NCBI GenBank assembly: GCA_003228095.2
Contig: QGNM01000003.1
Span: forward strand, 24,266-88,265
Reading direction: 5' to 3'
DNA: 64,000 nt
Source of the DNA: Chloroflexota bacterium
GTDB lineage: Bacteria; Chloroflexota; Dehalococcoidia; Lucifugimonadales; UBA2962
The position numbers and the translations under genes are program-made. The notes under the pieces are model-generated. The model was not told the DNA's origin. It searched no databases and was given only the letters and a program-made list of their open reading frames with translations. Of this stretch, positions 37,518 to 47,549 are shown piece by piece (the first letter of the stretch is position 1; every line of letters starts with the position of its first letter).

Positions 37518-37788
37518 TTTAATAAGAAAGTCTTTTTAATTTGTTCATTTGATTTGAAATGATGAAAATACTTGAGGATGGGTGAAATAAACTAATCAAA
37601 ACAGAAAAAGAGCAATTATGATTAATATTATCAAGTATAATTCTATGGTTATTTACACTAGTATTCAAGTTGAATAATTAAGTTAAGAGCTGGTATAAAT
37701 TACTTGTGCAATTATTCAATTGCTCTCAATCAATACACAATAATAGCAAAAATTATAAAAACGATATATTTAGAAACACTTTTATGGT
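37518..37788. other. Divergent intergenic region, AT-rich, no gene seen
   Basis: 271 nt between glyA (minus) and the FemAB-like gene (plus). Both promoters must lie here, but no clear -35/-10 pair stands out. A short inverted repeat GCAATT-ATTC-AATTGC sits near 37709-37724. No RNA gene or riboswitch pattern was recognised, including no glycine-riboswitch core. Confidence 0.5.
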
Positions 37789-38814
37789 TTGCATATATAC
37801 GAAAGACTAGGTGAGTCAATTCCACATCTAAATGTTGATGAAGTAAATTTAAATGGAAATTACATTCAGGACCTAAATGTAAAAGAATGGGACGGCCTGC
37901 TTAGTAGATCTGATAGTTCACACATGTTTTTCTCTCATTGGTTTTTAAAATCTTGGTATAAATTACTGGGGCATGATCAGGAACTCATAAACTTTGAAAT
38001 TCGTAAAAATGGTGATTTGGCGGGTGTTGTACCCATCTTAAAAGAGAAATCCTCTTTTATTCTTGGAGGCGATTCGGAATTATTTGATTATCAACAGCTC
38101 ATCATTGAAAAGGGGATGGAAAGAGAAGTGATAACCGCTTTTTTTGATTACATATCAGAAAAAGACTGGAAAACGCTAGAGTTGCCTTCTGTTTCAAATA
38201 ATTCGCAACAGATAAACATATTGAAGGAAATTGCAAAGGAAAGAAATTATTCAATTGAATCTGAGCAGTCTGCGGTATCCCCAATATTAGAACTGCCTGA
38301 TTCATGGGATCTCTATGTCTCATCATTAAGAAAAAAACACAGACATGAATTAAGACGCAAAATTCGGCGTATTGAAAGCATGGGTCAAGTTCAAAATATA
38401 TCTGTAACCAAACCATCGGATACTGATATAGATGATTTTTTTAATTTGATGCGCCTGACAAGTGATGCTAAATCAGCATTCTTAACAAAAAATATTGAAG
38501 GTTTTTTTAGATTGTTAATTCAAAATGCATGTGAACGTAATCATTTGAACTTGTCATTTTTAGAGTTTAATTCAAAAAGAGTTGCAGGGTGCTTGGTTTT
38601 CGATTATCAAAATGATTTTATGCTTTACAATAGCGGTTACGATGCTTCGAATCGTGAGCTTAGCGCTGGCCTTATTAACAAAGCCTATACAATAAAACAA
38701 GCAATTGAACTTGGCAGATCAAGATTTAACTTCCTGAAGGGTTCCGAGCGCTACAAATATGAATTGGGTGGTGTTGATGAACCAATTCATAACATTTTGA
38801 TAATTAGAAATTAG
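37789..38814 (+). CDS. GNAT-fold protein of the BioF2-like/FemAB type (CelD-like)
   Basis: 341 aa, start TTG at 37789. The family uses a doubled GNAT fold and is often found in capsule or cell-envelope polysaccharide loci. The best signs are FSHWFLKSWYKLLG near the N terminus, KKHRHELRRKIRRIE in the middle and SRFNFLKGSERYKYELGG at the end, the standard signature of this group. The N-terminal half is less conserved. It is 69 nt upstream of an MshA-like glycosyltransferase on the same strand. The acyl or aminoacyl acceptor is unknown. Confidence 0.82.
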   Translation: MHIYERLGESIPHLNVDEVNLNGNYIQDLNVKEWDGLLSRSDSSHMFFSHWFLKSWYKLLGHDQELINFEIRKNGDLAGVVPILKEKSSFILGGDSELFDYQQLIIEKGMEREVITAFFDYISEKDWKTLELPSVSNNSQQINILKEIAKERNYSIESEQSAVSPILELPDSWDLYVSSLRKKHRHELRRKIRRIESMGQVQNISVTKPSDTDIDDFFNLMRLTSDAKSAFLTKNIEGFFRLLIQNACERNHLNLSFLEFNSKRVAGCLVFDYQNDFMLYNSGYDASNRELSAGLINKAYTIKQAIELGRSRFNFLKGSERYKYELGGVDEPIHNILIIRN

Positions 38815-38883
38815 AATTACGCTCAATAATAGATTTAAAAGTTGATCTCAACGTGATTAATATTTGGAAAAGAGGACTCTTGT

Positions 38884-40131
38884 TTGAAATATAGAGTAGC
38901 GTTTCTTAGTTTGCATGGGTGTCCGGTGGCGCGTTTAGGTGAGAAAGACACTGGTGGCATGAATGTATATCTAAAAGAAACGGCAAAACACCTTGGAAAG
39001 TTAGGTATAAAGACTGACGTCTATACCCGTGTTCATGATCTTAATGATGAAGAAATTATTTCATTAGGAATTAACGCTAGGGTAATTCATATAAAAGCAG
39101 GCGAACTCAGCCATACAAAGGAAGATTTATATCATACTGGGCCGGAATTTGTGGGAAACATTTTACGTTTTCAAAAAAGAGAAAACATTGAATATGATTT
39201 AGTTCACGCTCACTATTGGTTATCTGGGTATCCTGGGATTGAATTATCCAAATTGTGGGCTTCTCCTCTTGTGTCAACTTTTCATACGTTAGCTAAATTA
39301 AAATTGAAAGCAAAAGTAGGGGAAAAAGAATCTGAGCACAGGATTTCTAGTGAGAGCGAAACAATTCTCAAATCTCACGGAATTGTTGTTTCGACTGAAT
39401 CCGAAGTTAGCGATATAAAAGAACTATATTTTAAGGTTAATGAAAATTCCACTAACTTTAAAATCAGGGTTATATCTCCTGGAGTAGATCTTGACGTCTT
39501 TAAACCTGGAGACCGTTCGGCAGCAAGAAATAAGTTGGGATTAACGAAAGCAAAAATGGTTTTGTATGCCGGTAGGTTAGAGCCGCTGAAAGGTATAGAT
39601 ATAGCTATAGAAGCGGTTTCAAAGCTTGATACTCAGGAGATAGTGAATTTGACAGTTGTTGGAGGAGATTCAACATCTGAAGATATTGTCCTTGAATTAA
39701 AGAGCCTAGCAGGGTCTTTGGGAATTTCTGAAAGAGTTAAATTCATTGGATCAATTAGTCAATCAGAGTTAGCTGATTATTACAGAGCAGCTGATGTTTT
39801 GATATTCCCTTCATATTATGAAAGTTTTGGATTAGTAGCACTTGAGGCCATGGCGTCTGGAATCCCAGTAGTTGCGTCACGAGTTGGTGGTTTAATGGAT
39901 CTAATAAAGAATGGCGAAGCCGGTTATTTAGTTCCGTTTAGGTGTGCTGAGTCATTTGCTGAGAAGCTTGAAGTAATATTGGCAAATCCTTCATTACAAG
40001 AAGCTATGGGAGAATCAGCAAACGCAATTGCAATGAAGTGTGGATGGGAAGATGTGGCTAAAAATCTAGCTAAATTTTATATGTCTCTGTCTAGTGAATT
40101 TAGTTTGAAGTTAAAAAAGTCATCAAAATAG
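38884..40131 (+). CDS. GT4 glycosyltransferase, MshA / sucrose-phosphate-synthase-like
   Basis: 415 aa retaining glycosyltransferase. The N-terminal GEKDTGGMNVYLKETAKHL region and HAHYWLSGYPG strongly resemble mycothiol synthase step 1 (MshA) and sucrose-type GT4 enzymes. The donor site is present: SPGVDLDVFKPG, AGRLEPLKGID, and the ESFGLVALEAMA motif. Start TTG at 38884 with AGAGGA about 8 nt upstream. Convergent with an MshD-like acetyltransferase and near a PIG-L deacetylase, it could make a GlcNAc-inositol-type product; a role in envelope glycan assembly is an equal option. Confidence 0.88.
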   Translation: MKYRVAFLSLHGCPVARLGEKDTGGMNVYLKETAKHLGKLGIKTDVYTRVHDLNDEEIISLGINARVIHIKAGELSHTKEDLYHTGPEFVGNILRFQKRENIEYDLVHAHYWLSGYPGIELSKLWASPLVSTFHTLAKLKLKAKVGEKESEHRISSESETILKSHGIVVSTESEVSDIKELYFKVNENSTNFKIRVISPGVDLDVFKPGDRSAARNKLGLTKAKMVLYAGRLEPLKGIDIAIEAVSKLDTQEIVNLTVVGGDSTSEDIVLELKSLAGSLGISERVKFIGSISQSELADYYRAADVLIFPSYYESFGLVALEAMASGIPVVASRVGGLMDLIKNGEAGYLVPFRCAESFAEKLEVILANPSLQEAMGESANAIAMKCGWEDVAKNLAKFYMSLSSEFSLKLKKSSK

Positions 40132-40139
40132 TTTAACTT

Positions 40140-41060
40140 TTAATTCGCTAAATTAAGTTCGTACCAAATGGTTTCTTCCAGTAATTCAAAACCTAATGAC
40201 AGATATAATTCCCTAGCTGGCATGTTGTTTGCGTCTACTTCTAGAGTTACATTCGGTATTTTTAAAGAATTCAAGTAATTGATTCCTGATTGAACAATAT
40301 AACGCCCCAAGCCTAAACCACGCAATTCAGGATGAATTCCAGTCATTCCGATATATCCATGAGTAGATTTATGCTTTTTATGTCGATGTGTCCAATTGTA
40401 ACCCACCATTTTGTTGTTTATATTTTGCAATATAAGGATGCCACCGCTTTCCCAGTCATTCAACCTGGCTTTTGAACTAATTTGTTCAACTGTATTTGGG
40501 CTGAATCCCCAGCTGTCCATAAATGATATGTTTTGTAATTCTGTAAGAGCTTCTTCATCCTGATCTATATTGAAAAACCTTAGCTGATATCCGCTTGGAA
40601 GCGTATTTTGATGAACCCCATTGTTTTTCTTGGTCAGTTTCCAATACCGCCTAACAGCTGCAAACCCAGCTTGTTCTAACAGAAACCTCCCAGCATCATT
40701 ATCAACGGCTACTTGGATATGTAATACTTGAGCATTCAAGTGGCTCGAACGGTCAATCGCTGTCTGTAATAGCTGTCTGCCGATACCAATTTTTCGGTAT
40801 TGCGGATTTACAAATAAATTTGAGACGACTCGATGGATTTTAGCTTCATACGCGACACGTAAAACTCCAACAGTAATATTATCAATCTCAGCCATAAAGC
40901 AATTGTTTTCCGGATCAATATCAGGTTGACTTAAAAATAATTCCTTAGAATTTTCATTGATGTATAGATCGTTATCAGAATCCAATCCGTGGTTTAGGAT
41001 TTCTGTCCATAACTTCAATTTATCCCAGGCAAATGTATTAATTACAGAAGGGGTATGCAT
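40140..41060 (-). CDS. Double-GNAT acetyltransferase, MshD-like
   Basis: 306 aa with two tandem GNAT domains. Domain 1 has the acetyl-CoA loop NPQYRKIGIGRQLL and VAVDNDAGRFLLEQAGF. Domain 2 has HPELRGLGLGRYIVQ and EVDANNMPARELYLSLGF. The two-domain layout and length match mycothiol acetyltransferase MshD and relatives. It ends 8 nt from the end of the GT4 gene on the opposite strand. Many Chloroflexota have similar paired-GNAT proteins of unknown role, so the MshD link is suggestive only. Confidence 0.85.
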   Translation of the reverse strand: MHTPSVINTFAWDKLKLWTEILNHGLDSDNDLYINENSKELFLSQPDIDPENNCFMAEIDNITVGVLRVAYEAKIHRVVSNLFVNPQYRKIGIGRQLLQTAIDRSSHLNAQVLHIQVAVDNDAGRFLLEQAGFAAVRRYWKLTKKNNGVHQNTLPSGYQLRFFNIDQDEEALTELQNISFMDSWGFSPNTVEQISSKARLNDWESGGILILQNINNKMVGYNWTHRHKKHKSTHGYIGMTGIHPELRGLGLGRYIVQSGINYLNSLKIPNVTLEVDANNMPARELYLSLGFELLEETIWYELNLAN

Positions 41061-41223
41061 TCGTATGTAATATTAATAATATTGGTTTTAATGGACATAA
41101 TAAGCTGAGGCAGTGTATCAGAGGGTTTATTCACTAACAATACCTTTTTAGGTAACTGTTAAAATTTCAAGGCTTGATTATTATTTCAATGGAAGTTTTA
41201 AATATTGTATTGGATGGTTTTAT

Positions 41224-41916
41224 ATGTATATTCCAAAAAGTTTTATGGTCGTTACTCCACATCCTGATGACGCTGAGTTAGGTTGTGGAGGCACTATCTC
41301 TAAATGGGTTTCTGAAGGAGCACACGGCGTTTTATTAGTGTGCACTAATGGTGATAAAGGTTCAACTGAACCTGGTATGACATCTCGACAATTAGCTGAT
41401 ATACGTAGGGTTGAACAGGAAAAAGCGTCTGAAATATTAGGATTGAAGAATGTTATATCTTTTAAATATCCTGATGGTGAGTTAGAAGATTCCAACGAAT
41501 TTAGAGAGCGTGTTGTTAAAAACATAAGGAAATATCAACCAGAAGTAGTATTGTGTACCGATCCTGTGAGGCAGAATTTTTATATTCATAGGGATCACAG
41601 GATTACAGGACAGGTGGTTATTGATGCAATTTATCCTTATGCTAGAGATCGTTTGTATTACCCAAGACATGAAGAGGAAGGGATTTTGACACATAAGGTG
41701 AAAGACATTTTATTTTGGGGGTCTGAGAACCCTAATGAGATAGTTAATATAACGGAATATATAGATATGAAAATCGCAGCATTGAAACAACATTCCAGTC
41801 AATTATCAGATGGAGACTCTGTTGGTTTAAGGCTTAAAGAAACAGCAATTAGAGCTGCATCAGGCCAAGATTATCAATATGGTGAAACTTTTCGCCGTAT
41901 AAGTTTTCGTTCGTAA
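41224..41916 (+). CDS. PIG-L/LmbE-family N-acetylglucosaminyl deacetylase
   Basis: 230 aa, zinc-dependent deacetylase. The zinc site is in TPHPDDAELGCGG near residue 12, with the third ligand histidine in FYIHRDHRITG. TNGDKGS and YPDGELED are also family features. Related enzymes deacetylate GlcNAc-inositol (MshB), GlcNAc-malate (BshB) or antibiotic sugars. The gene starts at ATG 41224 and is 2 nt upstream of a CpsB-type phosphatase gene, so the two are an operon. Confidence 0.92.
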   Translation: MYIPKSFMVVTPHPDDAELGCGGTISKWVSEGAHGVLLVCTNGDKGSTEPGMTSRQLADIRRVEQEKASEILGLKNVISFKYPDGELEDSNEFRERVVKNIRKYQPEVVLCTDPVRQNFYIHRDHRITGQVVIDAIYPYARDRLYYPRHEEEGILTHKVKDILFWGSENPNEIVNITEYIDMKIAALKQHSSQLSDGDSVGLRLKETAIRAASGQDYQYGETFRRISFRS

Positions 41917-41918
41917 AC

Positions 41919-42644
41919 ATGTACGACCTTCATGCGCATATATTGCCTGGAATAGATGACGGTCCGCGCACTAATATTGAAAGTTTAGAATTGATTTTTG
42001 CTGCTTATCGTAACGGGATTAAAACATTAGTTGCTACACCTCATATGAAAGACGTAAATGAAAAGAGATCAGTTAAATATGCACAAGAATTGCTTAATTC
42101 ATTAAAAAACAAAGTAAAAAACTTGAACATAGATATTAGTTTAAAGATGGGGATGGAGAATCATCTTATTTCAGAAACGCCAATGATGTTCGAAGTGGGT
42201 AAATCATTGACAATTAATGAAACCAAATTTGCATTAATTGAGTTACCATTTTTTGGGTACCCTAACTATGTTGATGATGCTTTATCTGAATTGCAAAATA
42301 TTGGATTGGTTCCTGTATTGGCCCACCCAGAAAGAATCGAACTTATCCAAAAAAATCCTATGAAGTTAGAATATTTTGTGCAAAAAGGAATGATATCCCA
42401 AGTTACTGCTGGAAGCTTAATAGGTCAATTCGGCAGCGAAGTAAAATTCTTTGCCGAAATGTTGGTGAGGAATGACTTAGCTCACGTTATTGCAACCGAT
42501 TGTCATAGGCCTTTTGGTCGCAGGGCGCCTAATCTAGATGTTGGCTATCAAGCGGCTGCCCGTTTGATAGGAAAGTCTAAAGCCAAAATACTAGTAGAGG
42601 GCAATCCAAAGTCGATTATTAATGGTAACTACGGTGGACATTGA
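41919..42644 (+). CDS. CpsB/CapC-type PHP-domain protein (tyrosine phosphatase or hydrolase)
   Basis: 241 aa PHP-fold metal-dependent hydrolase. It begins with DLHAHILPGIDDGP, the metal-binding signature of CpsB, CapC and YwqE, and has TPHMKD and AHPERIE further on. In Firmicutes these remove phosphate from the tyrosine kinase that controls capsule export. No such kinase or polymer exporter is in the window. Starts 2 nt after the PIG-L gene. Phosphatase activity and partner are inference. Confidence 0.88.
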   Translation: MYDLHAHILPGIDDGPRTNIESLELIFAAYRNGIKTLVATPHMKDVNEKRSVKYAQELLNSLKNKVKNLNIDISLKMGMENHLISETPMMFEVGKSLTINETKFALIELPFFGYPNYVDDALSELQNIGLVPVLAHPERIELIQKNPMKLEYFVQKGMISQVTAGSLIGQFGSEVKFFAEMLVRNDLAHVIATDCHRPFGRRAPNLDVGYQAAARLIGKSKAKILVEGNPKSIINGNYGGH

Positions 42645-42702
42645 TTAAGAATCAAAGAATTCACTTAATTAGAATCATAAAATGCTTTTAGTGATATATC
42701 AA

Positions 42703-43353
42703 TCAATTTATATTTGAATTGGGCGCGTTGATTACATCTAATGCTAATGACAATATTTGTTTAGATAATGTTTTTTTATCCAATGTCCCGTCTATGATCC
42801 GCCATCTATCATGGTTGTCGTTAGCTAGCTTTATAAAACCTTTTCTCACTCGTTCGTGGTACTCATTAGGTTTTGTTTCAAACCTGCTAGTTTTTTCTGT
42901 TCGAGACATGGTTCGTGATAGCGCAATGTTTATAGGGCAATCGATCAATATTGTTAAGTTGGGTTTAGAATTCCCTATAACGTAATGGTTTGCCTGTTTT
43001 ATAAAATCAATATCAAACCCGACACCATATCCTTGATAAGCAACAGTTGAATCTATATACCTGTCGCATACAACGACGTTATTTGGTTCTGCTAAAATCG
43101 GGCTAATCCTTTCTGTGACTAGCTGGGCTCTTGCGGCAAGGAATAAGTATAATTGAGATAAGTCAGTGAGATTGGTATGTTGTTGTTGGTTGTCATTAAG
43201 TATTTCTCTTAAATTTTCACCGAGATTTGTTCCACCAGGTTCTCTCAAGGCGGTAACTTTATGGCCCTTGTCAATTAAAGCTTGTGATAGCAGTCTTGCT
43301 TGTGTGGACTTACCAGACCCATCTCCGCCTTCAATAGTGATTAGAATCGACAT
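42703..43353 (-). CDS. tmk: Thymidylate kinase
   Basis: 216 aa. It phosphorylates dTMP to dTDP. P-loop EGGDGSGKST at residues 8-17, the DR motif in VVCDRYIDSTVAYQG, and the LID-like ALSRTMSRTEKTSRFE. Start ATG at 43353, 51 nt downstream of the R3H ATPase gene. The 58-nt gap to the convergent CpsB-type gene shows only a weak TTGATT-AAG-AATCAA hairpin. Confidence 0.96.
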   Translation of the reverse strand: MSILITIEGGDGSGKSTQARLLSQALIDKGHKVTALREPGGTNLGENLREILNDNQQQHTNLTDLSQLYLFLAARAQLVTERISPILAEPNNVVVCDRYIDSTVAYQGYGVGFDIDFIKQANHYVIGNSKPNLTILIDCPINIALSRTMSRTEKTSRFETKPNEYHERVRKGFIKLANDNHDRWRIIDGTLDKKTLSKQILSLALDVINAPNSNIN

Positions 43354-43404
43354 AATATTGCCTATTAGTAGTTATATTGACTGATTTAGGATGATTTAAC
43401 ATAG

Positions 43405-44979
43405 TTATTTGTATATCACCACCTTTCTTTTGGGATCACGACCTGTACTTGTTGATGAGATACCGTATTTGTCTGCAATGGCATGTTGCAGATGTCTTAT
43501 ATAAGCGCCTTGTGGGGTAAGCTCTATTTCCTTTTCTCCGTCCTTTACTTCAGATGCTGCTTGGTTTGCTTCTTCTAATGCATTTGTGATTGATGGAGTA
43601 GAATCACTTAACTCGCCCTGACGTGATATAGCTTTAATGAATTGTTCAATTTGTTGAGAAGTATTCCTCCTTACAACGTATACTGGCCTCCGTTGATTTT
43701 CAGCCTCTCGTAATGCCTTTGTTCGCCTTCTATAGTAGTTTTTGGTTGTTAAAAGTAAGTCTGCGCTTTTAATATCGTTAACCACATCAATTTTTAAGTT
43801 TGATGCTAGTATAGCCCTTTGCAATCGTCCTTTATTGATTCCATATGGCATTATTTTAATGGTTTTTATGTTCGGTTCAGGTTCATATGACTCTTTAATA
43901 TCTATATATTTATCATTAGGCAGCGCATCTTCCAATAATGGTTTGGTTGAGGCGTTATTGACCAGTATACTTCCTGATTTATCTTTACTCCTTATTTCAG
44001 GGTTGAAACTAGACCCTCTTAAAATCTTATCTACAGTCGAAGCGACATCTTCATGTACTGCAACTAAGTTTCTGCCTTGTATTTCAATTAAAACTTCAAA
44101 TGTAGGAGGGGAGCGTCTCTCCAGGACTGTTTTTTGTGTGCGACGCCTTCTAGCTTCATCGTCTCCCAGCGTAACGGTATGAATACCTCCGATCAGGTCT
44201 GAAAGCGTCGGATTCCTAATAAGATTTTCAAGGGTGTTTCCATGAGCAGTTGCAACTAATTGAACACCACGTTCAGCTATAGTTCTGGCTGCGTTAGCTT
44301 CAAGTTCAGTGCCAATTTCATCAATTATAATTACTTCTGGCATGTGATTCTCTACGGCTTCAATCATGACAGAGTGTTGGTTTAACGGGGTAGATACTTG
44401 CATTCGTCTTGCATTTCCTATGCTATGGTGAGGAATGTCTCCATCTCCAGCAATTTCGTTTGAAGTATCTACTATAACTACACGTTTATAAGCAGTATCC
44501 GCAAGCACTCTGGCAACTTCTCTAAGCATAGTGGTTTTACCTATGCCAGGCCGGCCTAATAATAAGGCGCTTTTCCCCGTGAGGATTAGGTCTTCAATGA
44601 TTTTTATAGTTCCAAAAACAGCTCTACCTACTCGAAGTGTTAGTCCAATTATTTTATTTGACCTGTTGCGAATCGCAGAAATTCTATGCAAAGTTCTTTC
44701 AATTCCAGCTCGATTGTCTTCACCAAAATCTCCGATTCGTTGGGTTATATGATTTATATCTTCAAGTGTGACCTCTCTATTTCCAAGTGAGCTAGTGCCT
44801 GTTGTAAATCTGGCTTGAGGAACTCTTCCAATATCGATTACAACTTCTAATAAATTAGGCAATTCCTTGATCGAGAGCAGGGGGTCTTTTATATTCCCGG
44901 GTAATATTTCTATTAGAGTCTCTACATCATAAATCTCTACGGAATCATAGGTTTCTTGTTGATTATGTGACAAATCCAA
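43405..44979 (-). CDS. AAA ATPase with C-terminal R3H domain (Ycf45/SpoIIIAA-like)
   Basis: 524 aa. ATPase core with Walker [10 protein letters not shown], Walker [10 protein letters not shown], and the [20 protein letters not shown] segment typical of the Ycf45/SpoIIIAA-like group. A C-terminal R3H domain ([20 protein letters not shown] ... [12 protein letters not shown]) suggests single-stranded nucleic acid binding. Between them is a less conserved linker with basic [16 protein letters not shown]. Cyanobacteria, plastids and Chloroflexota carry it; its biological role is not established. It overlaps the upstream gene by 17 nt. Confidence 0.92.
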   Translation of the reverse strand: MDLSHNQQETYDSVEIYDVETLIEILPGNIKDPLLSIKELPNLLEVVIDIGRVPQARFTTGTSSLGNREVTLEDINHITQRIGDFGEDNRAGIERTLHRISAIRNRSNKIIGLTLRVGRAVFGTIKIIEDLILTGKSALLLGRPGIGKTTMLREVARVLADTAYKRVVIVDTSNEIAGDGDIPHHSIGNARRMQVSTPLNQHSVMIEAVENHMPEVIIIDEIGTELEANAARTIAERGVQLVATAHGNTLENLIRNPTLSDLIGGIHTVTLGDDEARRRRTQKTVLERRSPPTFEVLIEIQGRNLVAVHEDVASTVDKILRGSSFNPEIRSKDKSGSILVNNASTKPLLEDALPNDKYIDIKESYEPEPNIKTIKIMPYGINKGRLQRAILASNLKIDVVNDIKSADLLLTTKNYYRRRTKALREAENQRRPVYVVRRNTSQQIEQFIKAISRQGELSDSTPSITNALEEANQAASEVKDGEKEIELTPQGAYIRHLQHAIADKYGISSTSTGRDPKRKVVIYK

Positions 44980-45880
44980 TAGCGGGCTCCTCTACAGCTA
45001 ATTTCTGGCTGGCAGTAATTGGCAAAATATAGATGTTGTAGCTAGCACATTTAAATAAATTAATCTCTAATGCTGCTTTTTGAGTGCTAACTTGAAAATC
45101 TGGGATATAAACCTTTACTTTATCTATGTCAGTCAAAATCGATAAACTGAATTGTAACAAGTGTTTCACAATATTATAGTTATATTCCGGATGAGTGATC
45201 AATGTGACAATTTGAGTTCGGTTTGATTTATAGTTTTTTATATATGCCATGGCATTAGAATCTTCTATTATTGTATATTCAGTAGCAACATTTTTATATT
45301 GGCCATTAAGATCTTTCCAATCGGCGAGTGTGGGGCATGACATGGATCTTATTTTAACCGGAGTGGCTTTATTATAAAGTCTATATATTGCTAGATCATC
45401 TGCCTCAGACTTTTCTTTAATTTGTGTGTTCAAAATTCTTTGTTTTAATGGGAGTCCTTCATATAAAAATTCTCTGTGTGATAGTTTAAATCCTGATTGT
45501 ATTAACAACTTACCAAAATCGGCTGATTCTTTAATTCTTATGAATATCCTGTTAGCTCCTAGTTTTGACAACTCTTTGGCTAGAAATGATATTAACAATG
45601 GTAAGTTTTCTAAATGATATGGCGAAACGAATAGCCTGCTTAATTCCCAGTTTCGGTGATTTACAATTGGCCAGGCCGTTAATAAGGATAAATCTTCTGT
45701 ATTGAACATTGATCTGGGACCAGTTGATTTAAACAAGTTATTAATAGAATCAATTAATAATGATAGTAAACATATTCTAGAGGTGTCTGTAACTGTTGGG
45801 CTACATGCATAATTATTTCCAACTGCGTTGCCAGCTAATAAATATTTGGGCAAGTCAGTTGGGTCGAATATTTTTAGCAT
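44963..45880 (-). CDS. Unknown protein, possible paired GNAT-like fold
   Basis: 305 aa, ATG start. I do not recognise a family with confidence. Two regions resemble divergent GNAT halves: residues about 85-140 ([23 protein letters not shown]-like, then [17 protein letters not shown]) and 190-285 ([16 protein letters not shown] then [18 protein letters not shown]). The usual acetyl-CoA loop is not clear. It overlaps the R3H ATPase gene by 17 nt, and 9 nt separate it from pdxT, so co-transcription is likely. Function unknown. Confidence 0.78.
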   Translation of the reverse strand: MLKIFDPTDLPKYLLAGNAVGNNYACSPTVTDTSRICLLSLLIDSINNLFKSTGPRSMFNTEDLSLLTAWPIVNHRNWELSRLFVSPYHLENLPLLISFLAKELSKLGANRIFIRIKESADFGKLLIQSGFKLSHREFLYEGLPLKQRILNTQIKEKSEADDLAIYRLYNKATPVKIRSMSCPTLADWKDLNGQYKNVATEYTIIEDSNAMAYIKNYKSNRTQIVTLITHPEYNYNIVKHLLQFSLSILTDIDKVKVYIPDFQVSTQKAALEINLFKCASYNIYILPITASQKLAVEEPAIGFVT

Positions 45881-45889
45881 TTCTAATAC

Positions 45890-46471
45890 TTATGTGGAAT
45901 CTTCAATCATTTTTGCAAATAGTAAATGCATCCTAGAGTCATCAGTTAGTTCAGGATGAAAAGCTGTGGCTAATAAATTTCCTTGGCGTACTGCTACTAC
46001 ATTTCCATTATCAATTTTAGATATTATTTCTACATTTACCCCAACTTTGACAACTATAGGGGCTCTTATAAATACAGCCCTGAAAGGTCCATCTGCCATT
46101 CCATCAACCTTTATGTCAGCTTCAAAGCTGTCTACTTGTCTTCCAAAGGCATTACGATTTACAATAATATCCATTAGTTTAAGAGGTTCTGGCCTTTTGT
46201 CTATCAACTCAGAAGCCATTACTATCATACCGGCACACGTTCCCCATATAGGGAACCCATCGTCAGCTTTTACTTTTAAAGAGTCGCGGAACTTATATAT
46301 ATCAATTAGTTGGACTATAGTTGTGCTTTCGCCACCTGGAATTATCAATCCATCTACATCGCTTAGTTGCTCTGGAAGTCGTATTTCAACGGCTTCTATT
46401 CCCACTCGTTCTAGGGCGTGCGAATGTTCTGTAAAATCACCTTGGACGGCAAGCACTCCTACTCGAACCAT
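45890..46471 (-). CDS. pdxT: PLP synthase glutaminase subunit PdxT
   Basis: 193 aa class I glutamine amidotransferase. It frees ammonia for PdxS. Triad elements are the nucleophile Cys in IWGTCAGMIVMA and His/Glu in AFHPELTDD. LAVQGDFTEH and IPGGESTT are standard PdxT motifs. Start ATG at 46471, 29 nt after pdxS. PLP made here serves the aminotransferase and glyA products of the same window. Confidence 0.97.
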   Translation of the reverse strand: MVRVGVLAVQGDFTEHSHALERVGIEAVEIRLPEQLSDVDGLIIPGGESTTIVQLIDIYKFRDSLKVKADDGFPIWGTCAGMIVMASELIDKRPEPLKLMDIIVNRNAFGRQVDSFEADIKVDGMADGPFRAVFIRAPIVVKVGVNVEIISKIDNGNVVAVRQGNLLATAFHPELTDDSRMHLLFAKMIEDST

Positions 46472-46500
46472 ATTAGTATGTTATTGCCTTATTTATATTG

Positions 46501-47418
46501 CTACCATCCACGAGTAGCGAGCTGCTCTTCCTCTGGCATAGTCCTAACGTCTAATCCCGGCATTGCATCGCCTAAACCAGTTGAAACTTCTGCAATTATG
46601 TCTGGATCTTCATAGTGAGTCGTGGCTTTGACAATAGCATTAGCCATCAACTGAGGTTTATTTGATTTAAAAATGCCTGAGCCAACAAATACTCCTTCAA
46701 CACCGAGTTGCATCATAAGGGCTGCGTCAGACGGGGTAGCAATACCACCGGCTGCAAAGTTAACAACAGGCAATTTACCAGTTTTATGGATTTCTGCCAC
46801 TAATTCGTAGGGCGCTTTTAGGTCTCTTGCGGTAGCCATTAATTCAGCAGAATCCATGTGTTGTATTCGAGTTATCTCTCCCAGCACTGAACGTGCATGT
46901 CGAACTGCTTCAACAACGTTTCCGGTCCCTGCCTCCCCTTTAGTTCGAATCATAGCTGCTCCTTCGCCTATTCTACGGAGGGCCTCTCCTAGATTACGGC
47001 ATCCGCACACAAATGGAACTTTAAAGTCATGTTTATTAATATGGTTGTTTTCGTCAGCTGGAGTTAATACCTCTGATTCATCAATATAGTCAACACCTAA
47101 AGCCTGTAATGTTTGAGCCTCAACAAAATGGCCTATTCTAGCTTTTGCCATAACTGGTATCGTTACGGCCTCTATTATCCCTCGTATCATTGTTGGGTCG
47201 GACATCCTTGCGACTCCGCCATCAGACCTTATGTCAGATGGAACCCTTTCTAGAGCCATTACAGCGCAAGCTCCAGCATCTTCAGCAATTTTTGCTTGAT
47301 CTGGAGTTACCACATCCATGATCACTCCGCCTTTCAGCATTTGAGCTAAACCTGACTTAACTCTCCAAGTAGCTGTTTCTGTAGAATTTTGTTTTTCCGA
47401 CTTCGTATCAGTTGCCAT
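46501..47418 (-). CDS. pdxS: Pyridoxal 5'-phosphate synthase subunit PdxS
   Basis: 305 aa (beta/alpha)8 enzyme that builds PLP from ribose 5-phosphate, glyceraldehyde 3-phosphate and ammonia. [23 protein letters not shown]-type N terminus, active-site lysines in [14 protein letters not shown] and [12 protein letters not shown], and the C-terminal [17 protein letters not shown]. Forms a complex with PdxT from the next gene. A GAGGAG-like site precedes the ATG. Confidence 0.98.
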   Translation of the reverse strand: MATDTKSEKQNSTETATWRVKSGLAQMLKGGVIMDVVTPDQAKIAEDAGACAVMALERVPSDIRSDGGVARMSDPTMIRGIIEAVTIPVMAKARIGHFVEAQTLQALGVDYIDESEVLTPADENNHINKHDFKVPFVCGCRNLGEALRRIGEGAAMIRTKGEAGTGNVVEAVRHARSVLGEITRIQHMDSAELMATARDLKAPYELVAEIHKTGKLPVVNFAAGGIATPSDAALMMQLGVEGVFVGSGIFKSNKPQLMANAIVKATTHYEDPDIIAEVSTGLGDAMPGLDVRTMPEEEQLATRGW

Positions 47419-47549
47419 TTTATTCTCCTCGTACTAAATACTTAAAGTATAGTTATTGTTTACTCATAACATATGTTTAGTATTTAGGGGTTATTATAAA
47501 CACTCTTATTATTGATAAGCAATTTTAGTTATGTATTCAGGTATTTGTG

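Noticed and set aside
43742-44182. Plus-strand frame of 146 codons opposite the R3H ATPase
   Set aside because: Shadow frame of a well-conserved ATPase; composition is not protein-like.
45966-46517. Long plus-strand open frame (183 codons) opposite pdxT/pdxS
   Set aside because: It is the mirror of a clear PdxT gene, with no ribosome binding site and no family signal.
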